NCBI GenBank assembly: GCA_013349405.1
Contig: DUZS01000005.1
Location: 1-64,000 of the forward strand
DNA from: Desulfuromonadales bacterium
GTDB lineage: Bacteria; Desulfobacterota; Desulfuromonadia; Geobacterales; Pseudopelobacteraceae
DNA length: 64,000 nt
Direction: 5' to 3'
Positions 50,728 to 60,586 of this stretch are shown here, in pieces. The number at the start of each line of letters is the position of its first letter. The stretch's first letter is position 1. Under the pieces are notes generated by a model. The model was not told where the DNA came from, did no database searches, and saw only the letters and a list, made by a program, of their open reading frames with translations. Position numbers and translations under genes: made by a program.

Positions 50728-51456
50728 GTGATAGAACTTTCCGGGATAACCAAGTCGTTCAACAGCGGCAAACCGAACCAGTTTACTGCCGTGGATAATG
50801 TCACCCTTACGGTTAATCCGCAGCAGATCACGGTACTGAAAGGGCCGAGCGGCTCGGGTAAAACCTCGCTCCTGACGATGATCGGCTGTATGGCCCGTCC
50901 AACCTCCGGGCGGATATTTCTCCATGGGGTTGCCGCCGCAGTACCGTTTCAGCAGGAAGGGGTCGATTCCGTTGAAATCACCAGCCTGCCGGAGCGTTTC
51001 CTCAATGATATCCGCCGCTCCACCTTCGGGTTTATTTTTCAGCAATTCAATCTGGTCAAAGGGATTACCGTGCTGGAAAATGTCATGCTGCCGGCCTATC
51101 CGACCGGCGAGCGGCGCTCGAACTTTCGTGACCGGGCGGTGGCTCTGCTCGAACAGTTCAGTATCTCCCGCCACGCCGGACAACGGATCGAGCTGCTCTC
51201 CGGCGGAGAATTGCAGCGGGTCGCCATTGCCCGCGCTCTGATCAATAACCCCGCCATCATCATTGCCGATGAACCGACGGCACATCTCGATTCAAAACTG
51301 TCACACGAGTTTATGGCTATTGTCGGACGCATGAAAGGAGAGGGGAAGAGCGTGCTGATTGCCAGCCACGACCCGATCGTGTTTGATTCGCCGCTGATCG
51401 ACCGGATGGTTGAAATGCGTGATGGTGCCGTGGTCACCAGCGGGAGCTGCCGGTGA
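50728..51456 (+). CDS. ABC transporter ATP-binding protein (LolD/MacB type)
   Basis: 242 residues, GTG start. Walker A GPSGSGKTS, Q-loop FIFQQFNLVKGITVLENV, signature LSGGELQRVAIARAL, Walker B IIIADEPTAHLD, H-loop IASHDP. Type VII (LolD/MacB) transporter ATPase, pairing with the adjacent FtsX permease. Its last four bases overlap the start of the polytopic protein gene. Confidence 0.93.
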   Translation: MIELSGITKSFNSGKPNQFTAVDNVTLTVNPQQITVLKGPSGSGKTSLLTMIGCMARPTSGRIFLHGVAAAVPFQQEGVDSVEITSLPERFLNDIRRSTFGFIFQQFNLVKGITVLENVMLPAYPTGERRSNFRDRAVALLEQFSISRHAGQRIELLSGGELQRVAIARALINNPAIIIADEPTAHLDSKLSHEFMAIVGRMKGEGKSVLIASHDPIVFDSPLIDRMVEMRDGAVVTSGSCR

Positions 51457-52448
51457 TTTTACAGCCTGCCGTCCTCGCACTGCTGCTGATCGCGCTGCTT
51501 GTTGCCGGAATGGGTCTCTACGCCGGTTTTTACGGTATGAAGATTCTCCGTCGCTGGGATCCGGCGAGCGGCAGCGAAGGGCAGCTGGAGCTGGAACGGA
51601 GAACCTACCTGATCTCCACCATCATGAGCTACATCCTCTCCTTCGAGCTCATGTCGCTGTTCCTCTTCATCTACACTGCTGACGATATTCATATTCTCTT
51701 CACCGGCGCCATGTGCGCAGCCGGGACGCTCGCGGTCAACTCGTTCGGCTATCCGGCGCTCCTGCTCAAGACCGTCAATTTCCTTCTGGCCGGGGTCTGG
51801 CTGATCGTCAATTATGTTGATAACAAAGGCTATGACTACCCGCTGATCAAGGTCAAATATGAACTGCTCAACCTGATTGTGGTGCTGCTGGTACAGGAGT
51901 GCGTTCTGCTGCTCGCCTATTTTGCCGGGGTAAAGCCGGATGTTATCACCTCCTGCTGCGGCAGTCTGTTCAGCCACGAATCCACTAACTTCAGCGGTGA
52001 TCTTGCCGCGCTGCCGCACCTGCCGATGCAGATCGCTTTCTTTACCGGCATGGCGGTCACCGCCGTCAGCGGGGTCATCTTTTATCTTCGCGCCCGCATC
52101 GGCTATCTCTTCTCTATTGCCGCAACGGTGACATTTCTGCTTGCCGTCGCCTCGGTCGTTTCGTTTATCTGTCTCTATTTCTACGAACTTCCCACCCACC
52201 ACTGCCCGTTCTGTCTGCTGCAGAAGGAGTACGGTTTTATCGGCTACGTCCTTTACGCCACGCTCTTTACCGGCGCCGTTGCCGGGATCGGGGCCGGAGT
52301 TTTGATGCCGTTCCGGAAGGTCGGCAGTTTGATCCGCATCATCCCGGCGATTCAGCGCCGCCTCACCCTTGGTACTCTGCTCTGCTATCTGCTGTTCACT
52401 CTGATTGTTGTCTGGAAGATGATTTTTTCGGCGTTGAAGCTGGGGTGA
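51453..52448 (+). CDS. Polytopic membrane protein with two Cys pairs (DsbB-like motif)
   Basis: 331 residues, about eight TM segments. SCCGSLF (Cys168-169) lies in an extracytoplasmic loop, and HHCPFCLLQKEYGF (Cys251, Cys254) begins a later TM. CPFCxxQK resembles the DsbB/VKOR-type quinone-linked thiol motif (CxxCxxQR), so the protein could oxidise or reduce a partner thiol, or coordinate metal. No family recognised. It is the last gene of the NosL/ABC operon. Its 3' end is duplicated beyond the next toxin-antitoxin pair (53312-53399). Confidence 0.78.
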   Translation: MILQPAVLALLLIALLVAGMGLYAGFYGMKILRRWDPASGSEGQLELERRTYLISTIMSYILSFELMSLFLFIYTADDIHILFTGAMCAAGTLAVNSFGYPALLLKTVNFLLAGVWLIVNYVDNKGYDYPLIKVKYELLNLIVVLLVQECVLLLAYFAGVKPDVITSCCGSLFSHESTNFSGDLAALPHLPMQIAFFTGMAVTAVSGVIFYLRARIGYLFSIAATVTFLLAVASVVSFICLYFYELPTHHCPFCLLQKEYGFIGYVLYATLFTGAVAGIGAGVLMPFRKVGSLIRIIPAIQRRLTLGTLLCYLLFTLIVVWKMIFSALKLG

Positions 52449-52588
52449 ATAAAAAGGCTGTTATCTATTCGGGCAAATAGTGACAACCCGAAAAGACTGG
52501 CGCTATTTCACTGTAATTCCCCGGTTGCATTCCACACATTAACAATGGTAACGTTGCCTCGATTCAAACAGATTTCAAAGGAGTTGGT

Positions 52589-52849
52589 ATGTCATCGCTT
52601 GCATATAAAACAGAACGGGTTGTAAGCATCCTGCGCGAATTGCCGCCAGCCAAGGTTAATGAAGTTATTGATTTTGCCGAATACCTGAAACAAAAAAACC
52701 TTCAATCGAAACAGCATAAACAGATTGCTGCTGAATTGTCACACCATACAATTGACGAATGGCTTAACTGCTCCCCTGTCAATGCCTCTGCCCGCTCTCC
52801 TGAAGAGATGGACCGGTATATTCAAGAGTTGCGCGCGGCGTGGGAGTAG
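52589..52849 (+). CDS. Antitoxin (DUF2281-like)
   Basis: 86 residues. RVVSILRELPPAKVNEVIDF and a helical middle with AEYLKQKN match short antitoxins of the DUF2281 type. ATG with caaagg-agttg upstream. It precedes the PIN toxin by seven bases. The pair lies between two copies of the polytopic protein's 3' end. Confidence 0.75.
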   Translation: MSSLAYKTERVVSILRELPPAKVNEVIDFAEYLKQKNLQSKQHKQIAAELSHHTIDEWLNCSPVNASARSPEEMDRYIQELRAAWE

Positions 52850-52856
52850 CCTCTTA

Positions 52857-53264
52857 ATGATCTATCTGGATACATGCATTGTCATCTACCTTGTCGAACG
52901 TCACTCCGGTTATTTTCCAAAGCTGAAATCACTTCTTGCCGGCATGGATTCTCCGGCTATATCGCCGTTAGTAGAAATGGAAGCTCTGATTCATCCTCTT
53001 CGCAGCAAAAACTCCCGCCTTATAGAGGCATACCAAACTTTTTTTGATTATTGTACGGTGCTTGATATGCCGAAGGAGGTGTATCGTCAGGCAGCAGTTA
53101 TTCGAGCCGAACATCCGATCAAAACGCCTGACGCCTTGCATTTGGCGACAGCTAACTGGCATGACTGTCTTTCTTTGTGGACAAACGACGAGCGGTTAGC
53201 GCGTATCACCCCATCGATAGCCCGTAATATTCTGTCAGCAACTTCCAGGTCTACTGAAGTTTAA
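52857..53264 (+). CDS. PIN-domain toxin
   Basis: 135 residues from the ATG at 52857 (a longer frame starts at 52725). PIN domain: MIYLDTCIVIYLVER, ISPLVEMEALIHPLR, HPIKTPDALHLATA and LWTNDERLAR carry the conserved acidic residues. Ribonuclease toxin likely neutralised by the preceding antitoxin. Confidence 0.87.
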   Translation: MIYLDTCIVIYLVERHSGYFPKLKSLLAGMDSPAISPLVEMEALIHPLRSKNSRLIEAYQTFFDYCTVLDMPKEVYRQAAVIRAEHPIKTPDALHLATANWHDCLSLWTNDERLARITPSIARNILSATSRSTEV

Positions 53265-53311
53265 ATTTCAAACCTGCCGTTGACAGCAGCCATTTAATGG
53301 GTGACCCTGAA

Positions 53312-53399
53312 CGGCTTGACCGGTAACGCTGGTCTGCTATCTGCTGTTCACTCTGATTGTTGTCTGGAAGATGATCACATCGGCGCTCAAACTGGGATA
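53312..53399 (+). pseudogene. Displaced 3' end of the polytopic Cys-pair gene
   Basis: Reads CYLLFTLIVVWKMITSALKLG and a stop, nearly the C-terminus of the 51453-52448 gene (CYLLFTLIVVWKMIFSALKLG). Bases 53333-53375 are identical to 52381-52423 (43 of 43). After that, the copies differ mostly at synonymous positions, and one or more indels blur the upstream match. A frame interruption precedes it, so it is not expressed as a protein. Confidence 0.85.
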
Positions 53400-53500
53400 A
53401 GGTGCTATATTCTGCATCGTGAACCGTATATTTTTTTCCCCACCGGTAAAAAATATGTTAATATCCCGCTTCTTTTTTACGCAACGTCCAGGAGGTAGTC

Positions 53501-53968
53501 ATGCCGCAATACTTTGAAGGAAAGCTTGAAGCCAAAGGTCAGAAATTCGGTATCGTTGTCAGCCGATTTAACAGTTTCATCTGCGAACGCCTGCTTGAAG
53601 GGGCGGTTGATGCCCTGATCCGCCACGGTGTTAATGATAAAGACATTCATGTGACGCGTGTGCCGGGGGCGTTTGAAATTCCGCTCTTTGCCAAAAAAAT
53701 GGTGTCTACCGGCACCTATGACGCCCTGATCTGTCTAGGCGCTGTGATCCGCGGCTCTACACCGCATTTCGATTATGTCGCTTCTGAAGTTTCCAAAGGG
53801 GTGGCAACCGTCTCACTGGAGAGCGGCGTACCGATCGCCTTCGGCGTATTGACGACTGACACCATTGAGCAGGCGGTGGAGCGGGCCGGAACCAAAGCGG
53901 GTAACAAGGGCTTTGAGGCGGCGGTGACCGCAATCGAATCGGTCAATCTGATGAAGGTGCTGAAATAA
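53501..53968 (+). CDS. ribH: 6,7-dimethyl-8-ribityllumazine synthase
   Basis: 155 residues; penultimate step of riboflavin synthesis. [58 protein letters not shown] and [15 protein letters not shown] are conserved. A strong aggaggt site precedes the ATG. It shares its stop with the nusB start (taATG), a common ribH-nusB pairing. Confidence 0.96.
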   Translation: MPQYFEGKLEAKGQKFGIVVSRFNSFICERLLEGAVDALIRHGVNDKDIHVTRVPGAFEIPLFAKKMVSTGTYDALICLGAVIRGSTPHFDYVASEVSKGVATVSLESGVPIAFGVLTTDTIEQAVERAGTKAGNKGFEAAVTAIESVNLMKVLK

Positions 53969-54399
53969 TGGGTATACGGCGCGAAGCGCGTGAGCTGGCT
54001 CTGCAGATGTTGTACGCTCTCGACTCCAACAGTTCTGCCGGCTTACGTGAGACCCTGCAGATTTTCCGCGAGGAGCAGAGTGACATTTCGGGGCGGGTGC
54101 GCGAGTTTGCCGAGGAGATGGTGCAGGGTGTTCACGCTCAGCGCGAGATCATCGATGAAGCCATCAAGGCCCGCTCCAAAAACTGGTCGCTGACGCGCAT
54201 GCCGAGGGTCGACCTGAACGTCATGCGACTGGCGGCATATGAGCTGATGTTTCGCGCCGATATCCCGAAAAAGGTCTCTATCAACGAGGCGATAGAGATT
54301 GTCCGCCGCTTCGGGGACAAGGAATCTCCGGCGTTTGTGAACGGCATCCTTGATGAGATCGAGGCGTGCGCAAAAACTGAACAGTCAAGCGAGGAATGA
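53968..54399 (+). CDS. nusB: Transcription antitermination factor NusB
   Basis: 143 residues, all-helical RNA-binding factor that acts with NusE on rRNA operons. [37 protein letters not shown] and [30 protein letters not shown] are family blocks. It is coupled to ribH (shared ATG/TAA) and to hom (ATGA overlap). Confidence 0.95.
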   Translation: MGIRREARELALQMLYALDSNSSAGLRETLQIFREEQSDISGRVREFAEEMVQGVHAQREIIDEAIKARSKNWSLTRMPRVDLNVMRLAAYELMFRADIPKKVSINEAIEIVRRFGDKESPAFVNGILDEIEACAKTEQSSEE

Positions 54400-55715
54400 T
54401 GAAAGATATACAGGTTGGCTTAATAGGATTCGGTAATATCGGCGCGGGAGTCGTCAGGCTGCTGCGCGAGAACGCGAACGTTATTCGCAGCAAAGTCGGG
54501 ACCGGCATTGTTCTCAAACGTATTGCCGACCTCGATGTAACGAGTGATCGCGGTGTCGTTGTCGACCCCGGTGTACTGACGACCAGTGTCGATGACATTT
54601 TCAATGATCCCGAAATTTCGGTGGTTATTGAATTGATCGGCGGCTATGAACCGGCTAAAACGTTCGTGCTGAAGGCCATCGAGAAGGGCAAGCATATCGT
54701 TACCGCCAATAAGGCGCTCCTGGCGCTCCATGGTTCCGATATTTATGCGGCCGCCGTCAGAAAGGGTGTTGAAGTGCAGTTCGAGGCTGCCGTCGGCGGC
54801 GGCATTCCGGTGCTGACGGCGATCAAAGGCAATCTCGCCGCCAATAATTTCAGCAGTGTTTTCGGTATCATGAACGGTACCTGCAATTATATTCTCACCC
54901 GTATGACTCAGGAGGGGGCCGCCTTCTCTGATGTGCTGAAAGTTGCCCAGGAACTTGGTTATGCCGAGCCTGACCCGACCTTTGATGTCGAGGGGGTTGA
55001 CACCGCGCACAAGCTGGCGGTTCTCATCTCACTCTGCTTTGGCACCAGCATTGATTTTAATGATATTCATACCGAAGGGATCGCACACATCAGCGGCATG
55101 GATGTCAAGTATGCCGCTGAATTCGGCTATCGCATCAAACTTTTGGCCATCGGCAAGCATGTTGACGGCGAAATTGAAGCCCGCGTGCACCCGACCATGA
55201 TTCCGCTCGACAGCCCTCTGGCAGATATCAACGGCGTATTCAACGCCATTCGCCTGAGTGGTGATTTTGTCGGCCCGGTCATGTTTTCCGGCCGTGGTGC
55301 CGGACAGAATCCGACCGCCAGCGCGATTGTCGGTGACCTGATCGGCCTGTCGCGCAGCATGAAGGCCGGTGCCGGCCGGCGGATGTCGCCGCTCGGCTTT
55401 CTCGATGAAGCTATTGTTACCATCCCGGTCAGGCCGATGGCTGATATCGTCAGCAAATACATGCTCCGTTTCAGCGCCCTCGACAAACCGGGCGTGCTGG
55501 GAGGCATTGCCGGAGCGCTCGGGTCACATGGCATCAGCATCGAATCGATGGTGCAGACGTCACATGACGTGGCTGACGCTACCCCGGTGGCGATTGTCAT
55601 CATGACGCACGAGGCTCGCGAAGGCTCTATTCAGGAAGCATTGACCGAGATTGACCAGCTTGACATTATCTGTGAGAAAACGAGCTTTATCCGGATTGAG
55701 GACAATCTGGAATGA
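54396..55715 (+). CDS. hom: Homoserine dehydrogenase
   Basis: 439 residues. NAD(P)-binding [13 protein letters not shown], substrate domain with [14 protein letters not shown] and [14 protein letters not shown], then [27 protein letters not shown] blocks. A C-terminal ACT domain (about 350-430: [19 protein letters not shown]) allows feedback by threonine. Branch point to methionine and threonine. ATGA overlap with nusB. Confidence 0.95.
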   Translation: MMKDIQVGLIGFGNIGAGVVRLLRENANVIRSKVGTGIVLKRIADLDVTSDRGVVVDPGVLTTSVDDIFNDPEISVVIELIGGYEPAKTFVLKAIEKGKHIVTANKALLALHGSDIYAAAVRKGVEVQFEAAVGGGIPVLTAIKGNLAANNFSSVFGIMNGTCNYILTRMTQEGAAFSDVLKVAQELGYAEPDPTFDVEGVDTAHKLAVLISLCFGTSIDFNDIHTEGIAHISGMDVKYAAEFGYRIKLLAIGKHVDGEIEARVHPTMIPLDSPLADINGVFNAIRLSGDFVGPVMFSGRGAGQNPTASAIVGDLIGLSRSMKAGAGRRMSPLGFLDEAIVTIPVRPMADIVSKYMLRFSALDKPGVLGGIAGALGSHGISIESMVQTSHDVADATPVAIVIMTHEAREGSIQEALTEIDQLDIICEKTSFIRIEDNLE

Positions 55716-55767
55716 CCACCCCCAACCCCTCCGTAATAACAGGAGGGGGCTATCTTAGGAGGAAGAG

Positions 55768-57123
55768 ATGAACACAAAAATCCTGCTGCCTGAAGACCAG
55801 ATCCCCCGCCAGTGGTACAATATCATTCCCGACATGCCCGGCCCTCTGGCGCCGGTAATCAGCCCGCGTACCATGCAGCCGGTCACGCCGGACGAAATGC
55901 TCGCCATCTTCCCGATGGCCCTGATAGAGCAGGAGATGTCAATGCAGCGCTGGATTGATATTCCTGATGAAGTGCGTGAAATCTATAAATTATGGCGACC
56001 ATCACCGCTGTTCCGTGCGCACCGCCTTGAAAAGGCGCTCGGTACACCGGCAAAAATCTATTACAAATATGAAGGCGTTTCTCCGGCCGGTTCGCACAAG
56101 CCGAACTCTGCGATTCCACAGGCGTACTACAACAAGCAGGCCGGTATCCGCCGCCTCGCAACTGAAACCGGCGCCGGTCAGTGGGGGAGTTCGCTCGCCC
56201 TTGCCTGTACGATGTTCGGCCTGGAATGTACGATCTATATGGTCAAGGTTTCCTGCACCCAGAAGCCGTACCGCAAGAGTATGATGCAGTTATGGGGGGC
56301 GCAGGTGATTCCGTCTCCATCGGAGTTCACCAACTCCGGACGCTCGATCCTCGCCCATGATCCCGATTGCCTTGGCAGTCTCGGCATTGCCATCTCGGAG
56401 GCGGTTGAAGATGCCGCCACCCACGCCGACACCAATTATGCGCTGGGAAGCGTGCTCAACCACGTCTGTCTCCACCAGACCATTATCGGCCAGGAAGCGC
56501 AGGCGCAGTTCAAAATTGCCGGGGACTATCCGGATGTTGTCATAGCCTGCTGCGGCGGCGGCTCCAACTTTGCCGGGCTGGCATTCCCCTTTATTGCCGA
56601 TCGTGCCACCGGCAAAAATGTCCGTTGTGTTGCAGTTGAACCGGCATCCTGCCCGACGCTGACAAAAGGGATTTATGCCTTTGATTACGGCGATACCGCC
56701 AAAGTCGCGCCGATCGCCATGATGTACACCCTTGGCCACGATTTCATGCCCCCCGGCATTCACGCTGGTGGCCTCCGTTACCACGGTGAGTCTCCGCTGG
56801 TTTCTCAACTCTACAATGCCGGTCAGATTGAAGCGAAATCCTATCGCCAGAACGCCTGTTTCGAAGGTGCGCTCCTGTTTGCCCGCAGCGAAGGCATTGT
56901 CCCGGCACCGGAATCGTCACACGCCGTGCGTGCTGCAATTGACGAGGCGGTACTGGCCAAAGAAGAAGGGAAAGAGAAAACCATTCTGTTCGGGCTTTCC
57001 GGTCATGGTCAGCTTGATATGGGTGCATACGACGCCTATCTCTCCGGTCATCTTGAAGATTACGAATACCCGAGCGAGATGGTCAAGGCGGCGCTGGAGC
57101 GGCTGCCGAAGATAAATCTGTAA
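55768..57123 (+). CDS. TrpB2-type tryptophan synthase beta-like protein
   Basis: 451 residues, the long TrpB2 form. PLP lysine in [15 protein letters not shown] (Lys111), phosphate loop [11 protein letters not shown] and [19 protein letters not shown] specific to TrpB2. These enzymes make tryptophan from indole and serine (salvage) or act on phosphoserine. Here it leads the trpF-trpB run. A G-rich short hairpin precedes it, with aggagg in front of the ATG. Confidence 0.93.
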   Translation: MNTKILLPEDQIPRQWYNIIPDMPGPLAPVISPRTMQPVTPDEMLAIFPMALIEQEMSMQRWIDIPDEVREIYKLWRPSPLFRAHRLEKALGTPAKIYYKYEGVSPAGSHKPNSAIPQAYYNKQAGIRRLATETGAGQWGSSLALACTMFGLECTIYMVKVSCTQKPYRKSMMQLWGAQVIPSPSEFTNSGRSILAHDPDCLGSLGIAISEAVEDAATHADTNYALGSVLNHVCLHQTIIGQEAQAQFKIAGDYPDVVIACCGGGSNFAGLAFPFIADRATGKNVRCVAVEPASCPTLTKGIYAFDYGDTAKVAPIAMMYTLGHDFMPPGIHAGGLRYHGESPLVSQLYNAGQIEAKSYRQNACFEGALLFARSEGIVPAPESSHAVRAAIDEAVLAKEEGKEKTILFGLSGHGQLDMGAYDAYLSGHLEDYEYPSEMVKAALERLPKINL

Positions 57124-57125
57124 TT

Positions 57126-57740
57126 ATGGTCAAAGTTAAAATCTGCGGCATAACAAATCTCGAAGATGCCCTGATGGCGGTCGAAGCCGGAGCTGATGCT
57201 CTTGGCTTCGTCTTTTTTAAGGGTTCTTCGCGCAGCGTTTCACCGGATAATGCCGCAGCAATTATCCGGTGTCTGCCTCCGTTCGTGCAGACGGTCGGCC
57301 TGTTTGTCAACGAGGAAACGGCTATCGTCAATGCCGTAGCTGACCAGTGCCGTCTCGACATTGTGCAGCTCCACGGCGAGGAGTCGTCCGACTATTGCCA
57401 GGCCATCACCCGCAGGATCATCAAGGCGTTCCGGGTGAAAGATACTTCCAGCCTGGATATTATTGCAGACTATCGTGTTGCCGGCAGCCTGCTGGATGCC
57501 TGGTCACCGCTCGCGCATGGCGGTACCGGCACCACCTTTAATTGGCATATCGCTGCGCAGGCGGCGGCCTCCCGGGTAATTATTCTTGCCGGAGGGCTGA
57601 CAGCGGATAATGTGGCTGAGGCGATAAAAACGGTAAAGCCGTATGCGGTGGATGTGTCAAGCGGTGTCGAGAGTGCGCAGGGGAAAAAGGATGCCGGGCT
57701 GGTCAGCCGGTTTATCAGAGCCACAAGGAGTCAGTCGTGA
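57126..57740 (+). CDS. trpF: Phosphoribosylanthranilate isomerase
   Basis: 204 residues. [15 protein letters not shown] holds the catalytic Cys7, [16 protein letters not shown] and the catalytic Asp in [10 protein letters not shown]. Converts PRA to CdRP. The trpB start overlaps its stop as GTGA. Confidence 0.95.
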   Translation: MVKVKICGITNLEDALMAVEAGADALGFVFFKGSSRSVSPDNAAAIIRCLPPFVQTVGLFVNEETAIVNAVADQCRLDIVQLHGEESSDYCQAITRRIIKAFRVKDTSSLDIIADYRVAGSLLDAWSPLAHGGTGTTFNWHIAAQAAASRVIILAGGLTADNVAEAIKTVKPYAVDVSSGVESAQGKKDAGLVSRFIRATRSQS

Positions 57741-58927
57741 AATTACCGGATAAAAAAGGGCATTTTGGCCAGTACGGAGGGCGCTACGTTCCAGAAACGC
57801 TTATGCCGGCGCTGCAGGAGTTGGAAAAAGCGTATGAGCAGTATCGCCATGATCGTCAATTCAAAGAGGAGTTCAAGTATTATCTGCGTCAGTATGTCGG
57901 GCGTCCCAACCCGCTCTATTTCGCGGAAAAGCTGACAAATAAATTAGGTGGTGCACGGATTTATCTCAAACGTGAAGACCTGAATCATACCGGCGCCCAC
58001 AAGGTTAACAACACGATTGGTCAGGGACTTCTGGCGCGGCGGATGGGGAAAAAACGGGTGATCGCCGAGACCGGCGCCGGTATGCATGGCGTCGCTACTG
58101 CCACGGTCGCCGCCCTGTTCGGCATGGCGTGCGAAGTATTCATGGGGGAAGAGGATACCCATCGGCAGGCGCAGAATGTGTTTCGTATGAAACTGCTCGG
58201 CGCGACGGTCACACCGGTCACCGCCGGTACCGCTACTTTGAAAGACGCCATGAATGAGGCGATGCGCAACTGGGTTACTACCATCGCCGATACCTTTTAT
58301 GTGATCGGCACTGTGGCGGGACCGCACCCGTACCCGATGATGGTGCGCGACTTTCAGTCCGTGATCGGCGCTGAAGTAAGACGGCAGCACTATAAAGTCG
58401 AGGGGCGTCTGCCCGATTATCTGGTGGCCTGTGTCGGTGGGGGGAGTAACGCATTGGGACTGTTCTACCCGTTCCTGAAAGACAAATCTGTCCGTATTAT
58501 CGGCGTTGAAGCTGCCGGCTACGGTATTGAGACCGGTAAACATGCCGCGCCGCTCTGCGCCGGATCACCCGGAATTCTCCATGGCAACAAGACCTATCTG
58601 CTGCAGGACCAGCATGGCCAGATAACCCATGCCCACTCGATTTCTGCAGGGCTTGATTATCCGGGTGTCGGCCCTGAGCATTCCTGGCTCAAGGATTCCG
58701 GACGGGCTGAATACGTCGCCATAACCGATGCTGAGGCTTTGGAGGGGTTCAGCGTACTGACGCGTGAAGAGGGGATTATCCCGGCGCTGGAATCAGCACA
58801 CGCAATCGCTCAGGTCATGAAACTGGCGCCCACATTGAGCCGTGACACGACAATTGTCGTCTGTCTCTCCGGTCGCGGTGACAAGGATATGCATACGGTA
58901 GCGGAGGCGCTGGGAGTTGCATTTTAG
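57737..58927 (+). CDS. trpB: Tryptophan synthase beta chain
   Basis: 396 residues, canonical TrpB1. PLP lysine in [14 protein letters not shown] (Lys89), [30 protein letters not shown] and [13 protein letters not shown] start coupled to trpF. It would pair with TrpA encoded 16 kb away. It is followed by a strong terminator, so the trpB2-trpF-trpB run ends here. Confidence 0.96.
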   Translation: MKLPDKKGHFGQYGGRYVPETLMPALQELEKAYEQYRHDRQFKEEFKYYLRQYVGRPNPLYFAEKLTNKLGGARIYLKREDLNHTGAHKVNNTIGQGLLARRMGKKRVIAETGAGMHGVATATVAALFGMACEVFMGEEDTHRQAQNVFRMKLLGATVTPVTAGTATLKDAMNEAMRNWVTTIADTFYVIGTVAGPHPYPMMVRDFQSVIGAEVRRQHYKVEGRLPDYLVACVGGGSNALGLFYPFLKDKSVRIIGVEAAGYGIETGKHAAPLCAGSPGILHGNKTYLLQDQHGQITHAHSISAGLDYPGVGPEHSWLKDSGRAEYVAITDAEALEGFSVLTREEGIIPALESAHAIAQVMKLAPTLSRDTTIVVCLSGRGDKDMHTVAEALGVAF

Positions 58928-58955
58928 CCCTGATGTACAGTGTTAAGCCACGCTA

Positions 58956-58981
58956 AAAGCCCGAGAAATCGGGCTTTTTTT
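58956..58981 (+). terminator. Terminator after trpB
   Basis: Perfect stem aaagcccga / tcgggcttt with a gaaa loop, followed by a T run into 58981. Confidence 0.9.
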
Positions 58982-59047
58982 GTTGACTGACGGCAGTGGT
59001 TTCATTTATATACAAACCTGTTCTATTATTTTCAAGGAGGCTCCGCC

Positions 59048-60052
59048 ATGCATCTCGTTGACCAGATCAAAAAGAAAGCCAGAAAGAACCTGCAGACAGT
59101 GGTATTACCGGAAAGTTACGATGAGCGCATGCTGTTTGCCGCGGAGAAAATAGTTGCTGAAGGTCTGGCAAAGATTGTCATACTTGGTGACCCGGCTAAG
59201 ATCAAGGCGGAGGCAGTTGCAAAGGACATTGATCTGACCGGGGTTGAACTGCTGAATCCCGCAACGTCGTCAAAACTGGATGGCTATGTGGCCGATCTGA
59301 TGGAGCTGCGCAAGAGCAGAGGCTTGACCGCCGATGAAGCAAAAAAACTCCTTACCGCTGACGACAACCTCTACTATGCCGGCATGATGGTACGAAACGG
59401 GGACGCCGGCGGTGAAGTCGCCGGTGCGACCGGAACGACCGGAAACGTGCTTAAGGCCGCTTTCCAGACGGTGGGTCCCGCCAAAGGGATCAAGACGGTT
59501 TCCTCCTTCTTTTTGATGATTACCAATAATCCGGCTTTTGGCGAAAACGGTATCGTCCTGTTTGCCGACTGCGCCGTCAACCCAAATCCCGATGCCCAGT
59601 CGCTGGCCGAAATAGCGGTGGCAACTGCAGGAAACTGCAAGGCGTTTCTCGACGTCGATGCTCGTGTCGCCATGCTGTCATTCTCAACCAAGGGGAGCGC
59701 CAGTCACCCTGATTGCGACAAAGTGCTGAAAGCACTGGCAATAGCCAGACAGCTCAAGCCTGATATGCAGATAGACGGTGAACTGCAGGCCGACGCAGCC
59801 CTCCTGCCGAGCGTAGGCAGCAAGAAAGCTCCCGGCAGCGCCGTGGCCGGTAAAGCCAACGTGTTGATCTTCCCTGACCTCGATGCCGCCAATATTGGCT
59901 ACAAACTGGTCGAACGTGTCGCCGGTGCCGAAGCGGTCGGGCCGATTATTCAGGGTCTGGCCAAGCCGGTCAACGACCTCTCACGCGGCTGCTCCGTTGA
60001 TGATATCGTTAACGTGGTTGCAATCACGGCAGTGCAGGCTGCTCAGGGGTAA
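59048..60052 (+). CDS. pta: Phosphate acetyltransferase
   Basis: 334-residue short form (PTA_PTB domain only). VVLPESYDERMLFAAEKIV, MMVRNGDAGGEVAGATGTTG, NNPAFGENGIVLFADCAVNPNPD and LIFPDLDAANIGYKL are conserved. Interconverts acetyl-CoA and acetyl phosphate. aggagg precedes the ATG. Terminators flank it, so it is monocistronic; no ackA is adjacent. Confidence 0.95.
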   Translation: MHLVDQIKKKARKNLQTVVLPESYDERMLFAAEKIVAEGLAKIVILGDPAKIKAEAVAKDIDLTGVELLNPATSSKLDGYVADLMELRKSRGLTADEAKKLLTADDNLYYAGMMVRNGDAGGEVAGATGTTGNVLKAAFQTVGPAKGIKTVSSFFLMITNNPAFGENGIVLFADCAVNPNPDAQSLAEIAVATAGNCKAFLDVDARVAMLSFSTKGSASHPDCDKVLKALAIARQLKPDMQIDGELQADAALLPSVGSKKAPGSAVAGKANVLIFPDLDAANIGYKLVERVAGAEAVGPIIQGLAKPVNDLSRGCSVDDIVNVVAITAVQAAQG

Positions 60053-60099
60053 CTCAAATATCAATTCAAAATATGAGCTTCCCTCTGAATGAAAGCATC

Positions 60100-60137
60100 A
60101 AAAAATAGCCCTCCGATCTCCGGGAGGGCTATTTTTT
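60100..60137 (+). terminator. Terminator after pta
   Basis: Stem atagccctcc / ggagggctat with A and T runs on both sides; strong rho-independent type. Confidence 0.9.
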
Positions 60138-60307
60138 GTAGTGCGTCAGATAAGGCGCGTGGTGCGCAAGCGCCATCCAAGCCGAGGCACGTCCTCTGCG
60201 GTAAATGCATTTATTGAATGATTTCTTTTGGCTTGACTTTATTAACCTGAATGTCAGATAACGGCGCAATCCTTTATGATAAGGCTCTCTCCAAAAGACA
60301 CTGGATA
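60138..60307. other. Non-coding gap, no feature recognised
   Basis: 170 bases between two terminators. Only an imperfect direct repeat gtcagataa(c)ggcgc (60145-60158 and 60253-60267) is visible; no convincing gene or RNA. Confidence 0.5.
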
Positions 60308-60337
60308 CAAAAAAAGCCCCTGTTTTCAAGGGGCTTA
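60308..60337 (-). terminator. Terminator after tRNA-Met
   Basis: On the minus strand, stem aagcccc / ggggctt with loop ttgaaaaca is followed by seven T. It lies downstream of the tRNA. Confidence 0.85.
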
Positions 60338-60369
60338 ATTTCTTGACCGGACGGTGCCGGATATGTGAT

Positions 60370-60446
60370 TGGTGGCTGCTCAGGGACTCGAACCCCGGAC
60401 CTAGCGAATATGAGTCGCTTGCTCTAGCCAGCTGAGCTAAGCAGCC
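60370..60446 (-). tRNA. tRNA-Met (anticodon CAT)
   Basis: 77 nucleotides on the minus strand with an encoded 3' CCA. Acceptor ggctgct/agcagcc pairs perfectly. D stem gctc/gagc, anticodon stem agcga/tcgct with loop ctCATat, T arm with ttcgagt. An elongator tRNA-Met; a lysidine-modified tRNA-Ile2 (also CAT) is the alternative. Confidence 0.93.
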
Positions 60447-60586
60447 ATTTGAAAACGCCCCTCAGGTGATAGTACCGAAGGGGCAAAATTAATGAGTTGC
60501 GCAAAAGAATTAAAGCAAAAAACGAAACAGATTAATAAACCAGTTATTGCAAAAAATCAAGTCTTTTTTCACCGGCGGTTATTGAA

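Noticed and set aside
60129-60329. Short frame between pta and the tRNA
   Set aside because: No ribosome site, overlaps terminators on both sides.
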